DNA from: Paenibacillus tengchongensis
GTDB lineage: Bacteria; Bacillota; Bacilli; Paenibacillales; Paenibacillaceae
DNA length: 64,000 nucleotides
NCBI RefSeq assembly: GCF_008973665.1
Contig: NZ_WACP01000002.1
Span: 186,001 to 250,000, forward strand
Reading direction: 5' to 3'
Shown here in pieces: positions 44,030 through 52,142 of the stretch; the first letter of the stretch is position 1; each line of letters opens with the position of its first letter. A program made the translations under genes and the position numbers. The notes beneath the pieces were generated by a model. The model did no database searches and was not told where the DNA came from. It worked only from the letters and a program-made list of their open reading frames with translations.

Positions 44030-44827
44030 ATGGACAAGATTATATGGGCGGATGAGGCTTGGACGCCTTTTACGGATAATCCTTACAGCAGGGACGGCAA
44101 TTACGGAGCGGAATGGTCGGCGTTTATCTACGATGAGACGCAGTCCTTTTACTCCAATGTAATACCCGGTACCCGAGTGTATGTGCTGAGCGTTAATCCG
44201 CATATCGACCGTGACGGGGCGCGTCTGCGGGATTTCACTGCTTACGAGAATGCCCACGGCCGGACGGTCATTGTCAAAGCACCAGCCGCCGAGCGTGACC
44301 GGATGCTTACGCAGATTCAGCAGTCACCTGCCGTTCCGGGTTCCGGCAGAATCCGGGAGCATGACCCGCATTACCTGGTGCACAGCACCACTGCCGAAGC
44401 ATGGACAGATATTCAGCAGGCAGGAGCACTGCTGTCCCCGGAAGAACTGCGAAGGCGGGGCCGTAATGTCCACGAAATCGGGCTGAAGACGCTGCTTGAG
44501 CCGGCCGATTACTCGGATTACGTCATGCTGGATGTAATGGGGGGCTGCGGGGAGATTGTCGTCAATTCACGGCAGCTCGGGTATGTGTGTACAGACCCCG
44601 ACCGGCCTTATACGCCCGGAGTGAGGCTTTACTTTGATGCCCACCGGCTGATTGCGGATGGCCTTGCTGTCCGGGATGGCCTGCATGTGCTGAAGGTTAA
44701 AGAGTCTCTGCCGCTGCACCCGTATATGCTAACAAGTGTCAGCGCGGATCTGCTGCCGGAACAGACCGTATGGACGCCGACCACCTATACGGAGGCGGCC
44801 AATAATTATTTTCTAGAGCACGTCTGA
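44030..44827 (+). CDS. Hypothetical protein
   Basis: 265 residues from ATG at 44030; AAGAGG lies 11 bases upstream and an in-frame ATG at 44000 is less likely. Soluble. The middle part reads HYLVHSTTAEAWTDIQQAGALLSPEELRRRG, loosely like the start of ADP-ribosyltransferase-type folds (His followed by Ser/Thr and a helix), and is followed by YVMLDVMGGCGEIVVNSRQLGYV. I cannot name a family with confidence. Single gene. Confidence 0.65.
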   Translation: MDKIIWADEAWTPFTDNPYSRDGNYGAEWSAFIYDETQSFYSNVIPGTRVYVLSVNPHIDRDGARLRDFTAYENAHGRTVIVKAPAAERDRMLTQIQQSPAVPGSGRIREHDPHYLVHSTTAEAWTDIQQAGALLSPEELRRRGRNVHEIGLKTLLEPADYSDYVMLDVMGGCGEIVVNSRQLGYVCTDPDRPYTPGVRLYFDAHRLIADGLAVRDGLHVLKVKESLPLHPYMLTSVSADLLPEQTVWTPTTYTEAANNYFLEHV

Positions 44828-44933
44828 GACGTGCTTCCGGTATGTTCACGAACAGGTTGATTATTAGCAGAGGTACAGCTATACTGCTCACGAAGAAGTG
44901 ATTAATCAATAACAATTATTAAGGTGGGCTATC

Positions 44934-45485
44934 ATGAGTAACAAGCAGACCGGCTCAGGCCGCTTCAGGACAGAAGAGTCCACTGCCGTGAACCGGCGGG
45001 AGCAGATATTGGAAGCTGCGGTAGCAGTGTTTGCCGAACATGGCTATTACAAGGCGACTACGGCGCAGATTGCCGAGAAGGTGGGGATCTCCCAGCCGTA
45101 TATTTTCAAGCTGTTCAAGAACAAGGAGGAGTTGTTCGTGGCGGCGCTGGAGCGGGCTTTTGAGCGGATGATCCGCACGTTCAGGGCGGTTGCGGCACCT
45201 GTGGAGCAGTTGCTATCCGAAACCACCCGTTCCTATGAGCAGCTAACCGAGACGCACCCAAGCGAGATTCTGCTGCAGGTACAGGCGCTCGGGATCCGCG
45301 ACGAGGCGATTCTGCAGGCGATGCAAAGCGGCATGCTGGCGGTTGCGGACGAGATCAGAAGCAAATTCGCTGCCGCCGGTATCGAACACCCCGAGGTGGA
45401 GGTTAGCACTATTATGGCTAACGGGATGCTGTTCAGTATCGCCATGGCGCTGAATATGCCGGATTTGAAGCCGAGGCAGGCGTAA
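44934..45485 (+). CDS. TetR-family transcriptional regulator
   Basis: 183 residues. N-terminal TetR helix-turn-helix (about 18-66): NRREQILEAAVAVFAEHGYYKATTAQIAEKVGISQPYIFKLFKNKEELF. The C-terminal ligand domain is variable. AAGGTGG precedes the ATG. An inverted repeat (TTGATTA at ~44858, TAATCAA at ~44904) in front of the gene may be its operator. No obvious target gene adjoins it; the next gene encodes a membrane-anchored protein of unknown role. Confidence 0.88.
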   Translation: MSNKQTGSGRFRTEESTAVNRREQILEAAVAVFAEHGYYKATTAQIAEKVGISQPYIFKLFKNKEELFVAALERAFERMIRTFRAVAAPVEQLLSETTRSYEQLTETHPSEILLQVQALGIRDEAILQAMQSGMLAVADEIRSKFAAAGIEHPEVEVSTIMANGMLFSIAMALNMPDLKPRQA

Positions 45486-45629
45486 CCATACTTGTCTAAG
45501 GAAAGTTTTCTAACAAAAATTCACAGACAGCTGAATAACATTCTTCTATTCTTAAGCTATTGTGGGCTGTGGCTGAATCAGTTCATTTTGAATTCTGTAC
45601 AGCAAATTGAACGATGAGCGGGTGGAGAA

Positions 45630-46442
45630 GTGAGGTTCCTACGAAAGGTTATGGTCGCAGTCGGTTTGGCACTGTTAGTAGGGGGCGCAGCATTCTTTAT
45701 GTTTAACCTTGAGAAGAACGATTCTGTAAGCCCAGAACAGTCTTCAGCAGAGTCACTGAAGGTTAACGTCAATATCCATGAGGAAGGGAAAAGGTATACT
45801 GCTGCAGCCAAACTAATGCAACAAGGAGATGCATACCTTGCCAGAATCATGAGTGATGGAGAAGGCGAGGACGCTTTTACCAACCATGTGCTGGCCGAAA
45901 TCAATTACCGCGCCTTCCTATCCTTTCAGATGAGTGAGTCATTAAGGATGGAGTACGGGGAAAGACTACGAGGAACGGAGACAGGCGATAATTGCTCCAT
46001 TTACTCTGCGATCTCCAAAGATGGGGTGCACTTCATAGCGGTTGCTTATCCCCAGTATGATTCCGATTCCTATGAGCCGACGATTAATATCGTCACTGGA
46101 AATAATAAGGAATACGAATTCTTTAAACGATTCTTAGAACCTCCGGGCATGGCCGATTCTATTTACTATGCTGTTGATTTATATGCGGAGGATCTGATAG
46201 GGGACCGTAAAGAATTTGAGGTGGAGCTTTGGGAGCCGTCGGCCGGAGCTGCTGATTATCCGGTAGAGCATCCTGAGCAATTGGACAGTAACGTCGATAC
46301 AATTTTAAAAGAATACAGCCGGGCTGCGCCATCCAATCTCGTCCAGAATAAAAAGTGGAATTTGTTTCTCTTCCATTCCTATGCGGCCCGTCCAGTCTTT
46401 GTGCTGCGGTACAACGGTGAGGTACTTGAGCTTAAAGGATAG
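45630..46442 (+). CDS. Membrane-anchored extracytoplasmic protein of unknown function
   Basis: 270 residues from GTG with GGTGGAG upstream. One N-terminal hydrophobic segment (VMVAVGLALLVGGAAFFMF) acts as signal anchor or uncleaved signal. The rest is soluble, acidic and mixed alpha/beta. No motif recognised. It is slightly more AT-rich than its neighbours. A long perfect palindrome follows the gene. Confidence 0.65.
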   Translation: MRFLRKVMVAVGLALLVGGAAFFMFNLEKNDSVSPEQSSAESLKVNVNIHEEGKRYTAAAKLMQQGDAYLARIMSDGEGEDAFTNHVLAEINYRAFLSFQMSESLRMEYGERLRGTETGDNCSIYSAISKDGVHFIAVAYPQYDSDSYEPTINIVTGNNKEYEFFKRFLEPPGMADSIYYAVDLYAEDLIGDRKEFEVELWEPSAGAADYPVEHPEQLDSNVDTILKEYSRAAPSNLVQNKKWNLFLFHSYAARPVFVLRYNGEVLELKG

Positions 46443-46474
46443 TCGTTTTGCACACGAGAATGATAACGGGTCCT

Positions 46475-46499
46475 GAACAGTTCCTTGAAGGAACTGTTC
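46475..46499. other. Perfect 12-1-12 palindrome
   Basis: GAACAGTTCCTT, one base, AAGGAACTGTTC. It lies between two convergent genes and touches the stop codon of the minus-strand gene. It could act as a terminator stem, although the T-run is missing on both sides. Confidence 0.6.
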
Positions 46500-46670
46500 T
46501 TAGGTTTCACGATCCTTGCCTCTGCTTATAACAAACGCAAGACACAGCAGTACAGCAATAATAAAAGAAAAATAATCGAATTCATTATATTTGATTAGTC
46601 CGTAGACAACTTCAATAGTATGTATTGCAAATATAATCAGAATGAAGATTCCAAGCTTCCTGCTGCGCAT
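46500..46670 (-). CDS. Small two-helix membrane protein
   Basis: 56 residues from ATG at 46670 (GAGGCG six bases upstream; the ATG at 46682 has no site). Two membrane helices (LGIFILIIFAIHTIEVVYGL and FDYFSFIIAVLLCLAFVI) and a charged tail. No family recognised. Confidence 0.55.
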   Translation of the reverse strand: MRSRKLGIFILIIFAIHTIEVVYGLIKYNEFDYFSFIIAVLLCLAFVISRGKDRET

Positions 46671-46947
46671 GTGACGCCTCATTTCTATGCTTTAATTCGG
46701 TTCCTCCATTAAGTATACCTGCCTGACGGCATCAAAGCATGTCCTTTTGTTGATGTACCCCCTGTTTGATAACTGTGGTACAATACGTTTTTTTTGCAGT
46801 AATATCAGCGATAAACGCTGCAGCACCAGGGATTTCCCTTGTTTTAATAAACAAAATTTGAGACAATAGGATGATGTCAAGTTGTTGATGAATGTATCCG
46901 TCTAAGGTGAAATAGATCTGAATTGTGTTAAGGAAAGAGGGCAAGTG

Positions 46948-48081
46948 ATGAATAAACCATCCATCTATGGATTGACGCTGGAGCAGCTGACCGCCTGGCT
47001 GCTGGAGCACGGGCACAAGAAATCCCGCGCCCTGCAGGTGTGGGACTGGGTATACCGTAAGCGGATTACCGATTTTACGGCGATGAGCGATGTGAACAAG
47101 GAATGCGCACAGCTGATGGCCGAGCATTTCGGCTTCTATACTATGGACGAGCATGTGAAGCAGGAATCGGTGGACGGTACGGTCAAGTTTCTGTTCCGGC
47201 TGAAGGACGGCAACCTGATCGAGACGGTGCTGATGCGCCAGAAGTACGGACTCTCCGTCTGCGTGACGACCCAGGTTGGCTGCAATATCGGCTGCAGCTT
47301 CTGCGCCAGCGGACTGTTGAAGAAGAGCCGTGATCTGGGAAGCGGCGAGATTGTTGAGCAGATTATGAAGGTGCAGCAGCATCTTGACCTGACAGAGCCG
47401 GGACGCCGGGTCAGCCATATCGTAGTCATGGGCATCGGCGAACCGTTCGATAACTTTACGAATCTGCTGGATTTCCTGGCGATTGTCAAGGACCATAAGG
47501 GACTGGCGATTGCCGGCAAGGGAATTACGGTCTCGACGAGCGGCCTGGCCGACAAGATCCGCGAATTCGCCGATGCGAATGTAGGCGTGAACCTGGCCAT
47601 CTCTCTGCATGCGCCCAATAATGAGCTGCGAACGCAGATCATGAAGATCAACCGGGCGATACCGCTGGAGAAATTGCTGCCGGCCATCGACTATTATCTG
47701 GAGAAGACGAAACGCCGGATTACGCTGGAATACATTCTGCTGAAGGGTGTCAACGACCGTGAGGAGCATGCCCTGGAGCTGGCCGAGCTGATCGGCGAGC
47801 GGCGGCAGCTGGCCAATGTTAATCTGATTCCGTACAACCCGGTAGATGAGCATGGCCAGTATCAGCGGCCGGAGCGGGAGACGGTGCGGGCGTTCTTCGA
47901 TACGCTCAAGAAGCAGGACGTGAGCGTCAGCACCCGGCTGGAGCAGGGCGCAGACATCGACGCCGCCTGCGGTCAGCTGCGCAGCAAGCAGATCCAGAAG
48001 GACCGGGCGGCGGCCAAGCAGGAGAGCAGCAAGGCTGTAGGCTTAGGTGCCGGAGCTGCTAAAGCGGTTATAAGCAGTTAA
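46948..48081 (+). CDS. rlmN: Dual-specificity 23S rRNA/tRNA adenine C2-methyltransferase
   Basis: 377 residues. Radical-SAM motif CNIGCSFC (C112, C116, C119) for the 4Fe-4S cluster, the SAM-binding [14 protein letters not shown] and [11 protein letters not shown], and the catalytic cysteine near 341 in [10 protein letters not shown]. RlmN methylates A2503 of 23S rRNA (and A37 of some tRNAs) at C2. AGAGGGCAAGTG precedes the ATG at 46948; a GTG at 46945 is equally in frame. The C-terminal ~30 residues form an Ala/Gly/Lys-rich extension. A small gene follows within 22 bases. Confidence 0.95.
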   Translation: MNKPSIYGLTLEQLTAWLLEHGHKKSRALQVWDWVYRKRITDFTAMSDVNKECAQLMAEHFGFYTMDEHVKQESVDGTVKFLFRLKDGNLIETVLMRQKYGLSVCVTTQVGCNIGCSFCASGLLKKSRDLGSGEIVEQIMKVQQHLDLTEPGRRVSHIVVMGIGEPFDNFTNLLDFLAIVKDHKGLAIAGKGITVSTSGLADKIREFADANVGVNLAISLHAPNNELRTQIMKINRAIPLEKLLPAIDYYLEKTKRRITLEYILLKGVNDREEHALELAELIGERRQLANVNLIPYNPVDEHGQYQRPERETVRAFFDTLKKQDVSVSTRLEQGADIDAACGQLRSKQIQKDRAAAKQESSKAVGLGAGAAKAVISS

Positions 48082-48102
48082 GAGAGAAAGAGGGAATAGG
48101 CA

Positions 48103-48393
48103 ATGCTGACGTTTACAGAGTATACCGTGGAATATATCCGCGATCCGTTCGGGATTATCAGCGGCAAACGGTATGAATTCTTCATTCAGCTGGACGTGCC
48201 GGAGGAGGACGAGCTGTATGAGGAGAACGGGGTTTCCATCCGGGCGGTTGTTAAGGTGGAAGGCGGTGAGTTCAGCTTAGTGACCTACGATCTGCTGGAG
48301 ACGACGACCGGCAGGCTGCTGGACTTCGATTTGGAGGATGACGAAGAAGAGCTTCTGGCCCAGTTCTGCAAAGAGCATCTCCCCGAGGAGTAA
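48103..48393 (+). CDS. Small acidic protein (DUF6509-like)
   Basis: 96 residues, strongly acidic, with YTVEYIRDPFGIISGKRYEF at the start and DLEDDEEELLAQFCKEHLPEE at the end. It resembles the DUF6509 group of small Paenibacillus-type proteins; role unknown. It starts 21 bases after rlmN and is probably co-transcribed. Confidence 0.65.
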   Translation: MLTFTEYTVEYIRDPFGIISGKRYEFFIQLDVPEEDELYEENGVSIRAVVKVEGGEFSLVTYDLLETTTGRLLDFDLEDDEEELLAQFCKEHLPEE

Positions 48394-48485
48394 GGCTCAG
48401 GGCATTATTGCGTTTTCCATTTCGCATGTTTCCCGGATTTGGGGTAGAATATAAGAAAACGCAGGAAGAATTAGGAGTTGTAACT

Positions 48486-48965
48486 ATGTCCAACAATGAA
48501 GAAGTAATTGTAACCAAGGAAGGCTTGCGGCAGCTGGAGGAAGAGTTGAGGCATCTGAAGTCGGAAGGACGCAAGGAGCTGGCCGCCCGGCTCAAGCTTG
48601 CAATCAGCTACGGGGACCTGAAGGAGAACAGCGAGTATCACTCGGCCAAGGAGGACCAGTCCTTTATGGAGACCCGGATCATGACCCTGGAGAAGATGCT
48701 GACCAAAGCAAGAGTGGTCGATGAAAGCAGCCTGAATCTGGACGCGGTCAGCGTGGGTTCGCTGGTTGTCCTGAATGATCTGGAGTTCGCCGAACAAATC
48801 GAATACCGGGTGGTCAGCCCGGCGGAAGCCAATGTGTCGGACAACAAAATCTCCTATGAAAGCCCTCTGGGCAAAGAATTGCTCGGCAAGAAGGTCGGGG
48901 ATGTCATCAGCGTTGATGCCCCGGTCGGTATTATTAAATATGAGCTGCTGCAGATCAAGCTGTAG
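48486..48965 (+). CDS. greA: GreA/GreB-family transcription elongation factor
   Basis: 159 residues from ATG at 48486 (TTAGGAG upstream). The N-terminal coiled-coil finger has the tip acidic motif YGDLKENSEYHSAKEDQ (the D and E pair that places Mg in the RNA-polymerase active site). The C-terminal FKBP-like domain has SYESPLGKELLGKKVGDVISV. It rescues backtracked polymerase by stimulating RNA cleavage. Many Paenibacillus genomes carry more than one Gre-family gene, so this may be a paralogue. Confidence 0.9.
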   Translation: MSNNEEVIVTKEGLRQLEEELRHLKSEGRKELAARLKLAISYGDLKENSEYHSAKEDQSFMETRIMTLEKMLTKARVVDESSLNLDAVSVGSLVVLNDLEFAEQIEYRVVSPAEANVSDNKISYESPLGKELLGKKVGDVISVDAPVGIIKYELLQIKL

Positions 48966-48980
48966 CAGCCTGCACTCTGC

Positions 48981-49022
48981 AATCCCCAGTTCCCGCTTCG
49001 GCAGGAGCACGGGGATTTTTGT
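48981..49022 (+). terminator. Terminator after the greA-like gene
   Basis: AATCCCC / GGGGATT with a folded loop, then TTTTTG. Confidence 0.75.
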
Positions 49023-49128
49023 TGTGCTATAGGCCAAAGCTATGGAGCATATTGTTGACAGGTCTTAGACGAGGCGGCGGGCGGGGGGTATAGTAGAGGG
49101 TAACCTGCTTACAGAGGAGTCCTGTTCT

Positions 49129-50055
49129 GTGATTCAACATGTATTGTCCACACTGCTCGGGGTCATTGTACCTTTGTCCATTCCCGTGCTGGCCGGGGTG
49201 CTGCTGGGGAAGTTCAAACGCCTGGATACCGGCCCGCTGCTTATGCTGTATCTGTATTTCCTCAGCCCGGCGATCATTCTCGACACATTGGCTACGGCGG
49301 AGATTTCCTTCGATGATGTCTACAAGACACTGGCCTTCTCGCTGCTCAATTTGCTGGTGCTGTGGGCGTTGTCCCTTATTCTCGGCAAAATGCTGCGGCT
49401 TCCCCAGCCCGAAGCCGCAGGACTGACGCTGATATCCACGTTCACCAACAGCGTGAATTACGGGCTGCCGCTGGTGCTGCTGGCCTTCGGACAGCTGGGC
49501 CTGGACAAGGCCTCCGTCTATGTTATCGCCCAGATGGTGATCGTCAACACGATCGGCGTCTATTTCGCCGCCCGTTCGCAATTCTCTGTCCGGAGCGCGG
49601 TGAAGTCCGTGTTCTCGCTGCCGTCAATCTATGCGGCAACATTGGCGCTGCTGCTGCGCGCGCTGCAGCTGGAGATGCCCCAGGAGCTGGCACAGGGCGT
49701 ATCCCTGGCGGCAGGTGCCTACTCGCCCGTGGTTCTGGCCGTTCTCGGCGCCCAGATGGTCAAGGTGAACGCCGCACAGACTGCCCGGAATGTGCAGCTG
49801 GCCTTTTGGACGGGACTGACTGTCCGGCTGCTGCTGGCACCGCTGATTGCCGCTCTGATTCTTTGGATGCTGAACATTACCGGCATGCTGTTTTCGGTGC
49901 TGCTCATACTGGCATCCATGCCGGTAGCCGTCAATTCGGTGGTGCTGGCCGAGCGCTTCGGCAGCTCGCCATCGCTCGTCTCACGCTGCATCGTGTGGAC
50001 GACACTGGCTTCCTTTGCCGTGCTGCCGGTACTTATTGCCGTTGTCGGCAACTGA
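49129..50055 (+). CDS. AEC-family (auxin efflux carrier-type) transporter
   Basis: 308 residues from GTG (AGAGGAG upstream), with ten hydrophobic spans. Family signatures: PLSIPVLAGVLLGKF at the start, LYLYFLSPAIILDTLA, FTNSVNYGLPLVLLAFGQ in the first repeat and SMPVAVNSVVLAERFG in the second. Bacterial members carry malate or other organic acids, or are uncharacterised. It is monocistronic or read into the SLH gene, with no terminator between. Confidence 0.87.
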   Translation: MIQHVLSTLLGVIVPLSIPVLAGVLLGKFKRLDTGPLLMLYLYFLSPAIILDTLATAEISFDDVYKTLAFSLLNLLVLWALSLILGKMLRLPQPEAAGLTLISTFTNSVNYGLPLVLLAFGQLGLDKASVYVIAQMVIVNTIGVYFAARSQFSVRSAVKSVFSLPSIYAATLALLLRALQLEMPQELAQGVSLAAGAYSPVVLAVLGAQMVKVNAAQTARNVQLAFWTGLTVRLLLAPLIAALILWMLNITGMLFSVLLILASMPVAVNSVVLAERFGSSPSLVSRCIVWTTLASFAVLPVLIAVVGN

Positions 50056-50166
50056 TTGAAGGAATTGTACGGAAGGGCAAGAAGCCCTGCAACTTTTCCG
50101 GTCTTTGTCCGTCTGGAGGAAAAAGGAGGAAATTCCCCTCCATATTCGAAAAAGAGGTGGCCGGAG

Positions 50167-50850
50167 ATGGCGAATCAGAAGTGGCGCCGTATATTTATTG
50201 CGGCAACGGCAGTAACGGTAATGACAATGGGCGCACAGAGCTTTGCAGCGGGGGCGGACTTTACCGACTTGGAAGGCAACGCGGCCAAGGCTCACATTGT
50301 GGAGCTGCAGCAGAAAGGCATCCTTCACGGTGTGGGCGGCGGAGCGTTTATGCCAGACGCGCCCCTGACCGCTGCCCAGGCAGTAGAGCTGCTGGTCAAC
50401 GGGCTGGACCTGAACCTGGACACCGTCCGCTTTGTTAAAGAGCCGCTGGCGACGGACTATTTCAGCCAAGCGGACAACGGCGGCTGGTACGCCCAGGCGC
50501 TGATTACAGCGGCGGTCAACGGAGTTGATCTGCCGCGTGATCTCAATCCGGGTGAGGAGTGGACACGCGAGGAATTCACGCACCGTCTGATCCTGGCGAT
50601 AGAACAGCACAGCAATCTGCCTGTGATCAAGCTGGCCCCGGTGGACATTGCCGACGGCGGGGAGATTACTTCAGGTTATGACGGCTCCATTCAGCGGGCG
50701 CTGGCGCTCGGCATTGCCGGTCTGGATACCGGGGGGCAATTTCACCCGGGCGACTCCATCACCCGCGGCGAAGCGGCGGAAATGCTCTATCATGCCCTGG
50801 AATACGTCGCAGCCCATCCGGCTCCTGCCGGTGAAGCCGGCGGGCAATAA
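50167..50850 (+). CDS. Secreted SLH-domain protein
   Basis: 227 residues from ATG at 50167 (AAAGAGGTGG upstream). Signal peptide cleaving near SFAA, then a first SLH motif (FTDLEGNAAKAHIVELQQKGILHGVGGGAFMPDAPLTAAQAVELL), a degenerate second (about 95-150) and a third (GYDGSIQRALALGIAGLDTGGQFHPGDSITRGEAAEMLYHAL). SLH modules bind pyruvylated secondary cell-wall polymer, so it should sit on the cell surface. No enzymatic domain is attached. Confidence 0.85.
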   Translation: MANQKWRRIFIAATAVTVMTMGAQSFAAGADFTDLEGNAAKAHIVELQQKGILHGVGGGAFMPDAPLTAAQAVELLVNGLDLNLDTVRFVKEPLATDYFSQADNGGWYAQALITAAVNGVDLPRDLNPGEEWTREEFTHRLILAIEQHSNLPVIKLAPVDIADGGEITSGYDGSIQRALALGIAGLDTGGQFHPGDSITRGEAAEMLYHALEYVAAHPAPAGEAGGQ

Positions 50851-50862
50851 TTGTAACAATAA

Positions 50863-50899
50863 TAAAGGCAAGCTCCCGGTAACGGGGCTTGCCTTTATG
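50863..50899. terminator. Bidirectional terminator between the SLH and REC-kinase genes
   Basis: AAAGGCAAGC / GCTTGCCTTT with inner CCCGG...CGGG, and TTTAT on both sides. Confidence 0.85.
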
Positions 50900-50916
50900 G
50901 GTTTAAGAGAGACCGG

Positions 50917-52092
50917 TTATTCGGCTGCTCCCTCCTGCACCTCGATCGTAAATACAAAAGCCGCTCCGCGGGGCATGTCCGGTCTGGCATAGATCGTGCC
51001 GCCCATCAGCTCGACGAGCATTTTGCAGATCGACAGGCCTAACCCGGTTCCTCCGAATTTGCGGTTGATCGTTGCATCGATTTGAGTAAACGGCTGAAAC
51101 AGGTATTTCATCTTCTCCGCAGGAATGCCGATGCCGGTATCTTCAACAACGAATTCCAGCGTGAGTGTAGTTTTTTCCTTTGCCTTCAGTCTGACAGAGA
51201 CCTTCACATCGCCTTTAGACGTGAATTTGACGGCATTGCCGATCAGATTGTTCAGAATCTGCCGCAGGCGGTTGCCGTCGCCAAGCAGCAGCGGGGGAAT
51301 ATCCGGATCGATTTCGGTGTACAGCAGCAGCTGACGTTCAATCGCCAGCGCCCGGAACAGGTCCACGGTCTCCTTCACGCAGGCATGAAGGTTAAACAGT
51401 TCATTGTCCAGCTCCATTTTGCCCGATTCAATCTTCGTGAAGTCCAGGATATGATTGATAACCGATACGAGCGCATGCCCGCTGGTATGGATAATTTCCG
51501 CCATCTCGCGGTCTTCCTGCGACAACGCCGAAGTCCGCAGCATGTCGGACATGGCGATAATTCCATTAAGCGGGGTGCGGATCTCATGGCTCATCATCGC
51601 CAGAAAGCCCCCTTTGATTTGCAGGGCAACCTCGGCGGTCTCCTTCAGCTCAGTCAGCACCAGATTGGCGTGCTCCAGCTCCTGTGTCTTGAGCACAAGT
51701 TCTTTGCGTGCTTGGTACAGACGGACGAAGCCTTCAATTTTGCTTTTCAGAATCAGGGGATGGAACGGCTTGGTCATAAAGTCGATCGCTCCCGACGAAT
51801 AAGCCATCATGTAATTCTCCAGCTCCGAGGTCAGCGATGTCAGGAAAATAATCGGAATATCCTTGGATTTCTTCCGCATCTTAATCCGTTTGGCAGTTTC
51901 AAATCCATCCATGTCCGGCATCAGCACATCCATAATGATCAGGGCGAACTCCTGCTCCAGCAAGCACTTCAAAGCCTCCATGCCCGAATTCGCCCCTACC
52001 AGGCGGTAAGGCGTATCCCTCAGCAGCGCCTGGATGGACAGAATTTCGTCCGGCCGGTCATCCACAACCAAAATATAAACAGGGTGTTCCAT
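50917..52092 (-). CDS. REC-histidine kinase hybrid (receiver at N-terminus)
   Basis: 391 residues from ATG at 52092 (GGGAGG upstream). Order: receiver (about 4-120; Asp in LIIMDVLMPDMDG, Lys in DFMTKPFHP), short coiled coil, HisKA with H in MMSHEIRTPLNGI, HATPase with LIGNAVKFTSKGD, DTGIGIPAEK and GGTGLGLSICKML. No membrane span, so it is a cytosolic relay kinase. It lies 50 bases downstream of the giant hybrid kinase on the same strand and has no output domain of its own, so the two probably exchange phosphate. Confidence 0.9.
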   Translation of the reverse strand: MEHPVYILVVDDRPDEILSIQALLRDTPYRLVGANSGMEALKCLLEQEFALIIMDVLMPDMDGFETAKRIKMRKKSKDIPIIFLTSLTSELENYMMAYSSGAIDFMTKPFHPLILKSKIEGFVRLYQARKELVLKTQELEHANLVLTELKETAEVALQIKGGFLAMMSHEIRTPLNGIIAMSDMLRTSALSQEDREMAEIIHTSGHALVSVINHILDFTKIESGKMELDNELFNLHACVKETVDLFRALAIERQLLLYTEIDPDIPPLLLGDGNRLRQILNNLIGNAVKFTSKGDVKVSVRLKAKEKTTLTLEFVVEDTGIGIPAEKMKYLFQPFTQIDATINRKFGGTGLGLSICKMLVELMGGTIYARPDMPRGAAFVFTIEVQEGAAE

Positions 52093-52142
52093 AGTTCCTC
52101 CCGCGATCCGATATGTCATTGCCAGGTTGCCAAGATGTAAGT

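Noticed and set aside
43826..44257. N-terminal extension of the ABM-type protein to 244 residues
   Set aside because: The extension is antisense to the following gene and upstream of a strong ribosome site at the TTG start 43825; the family is about 100 residues long.
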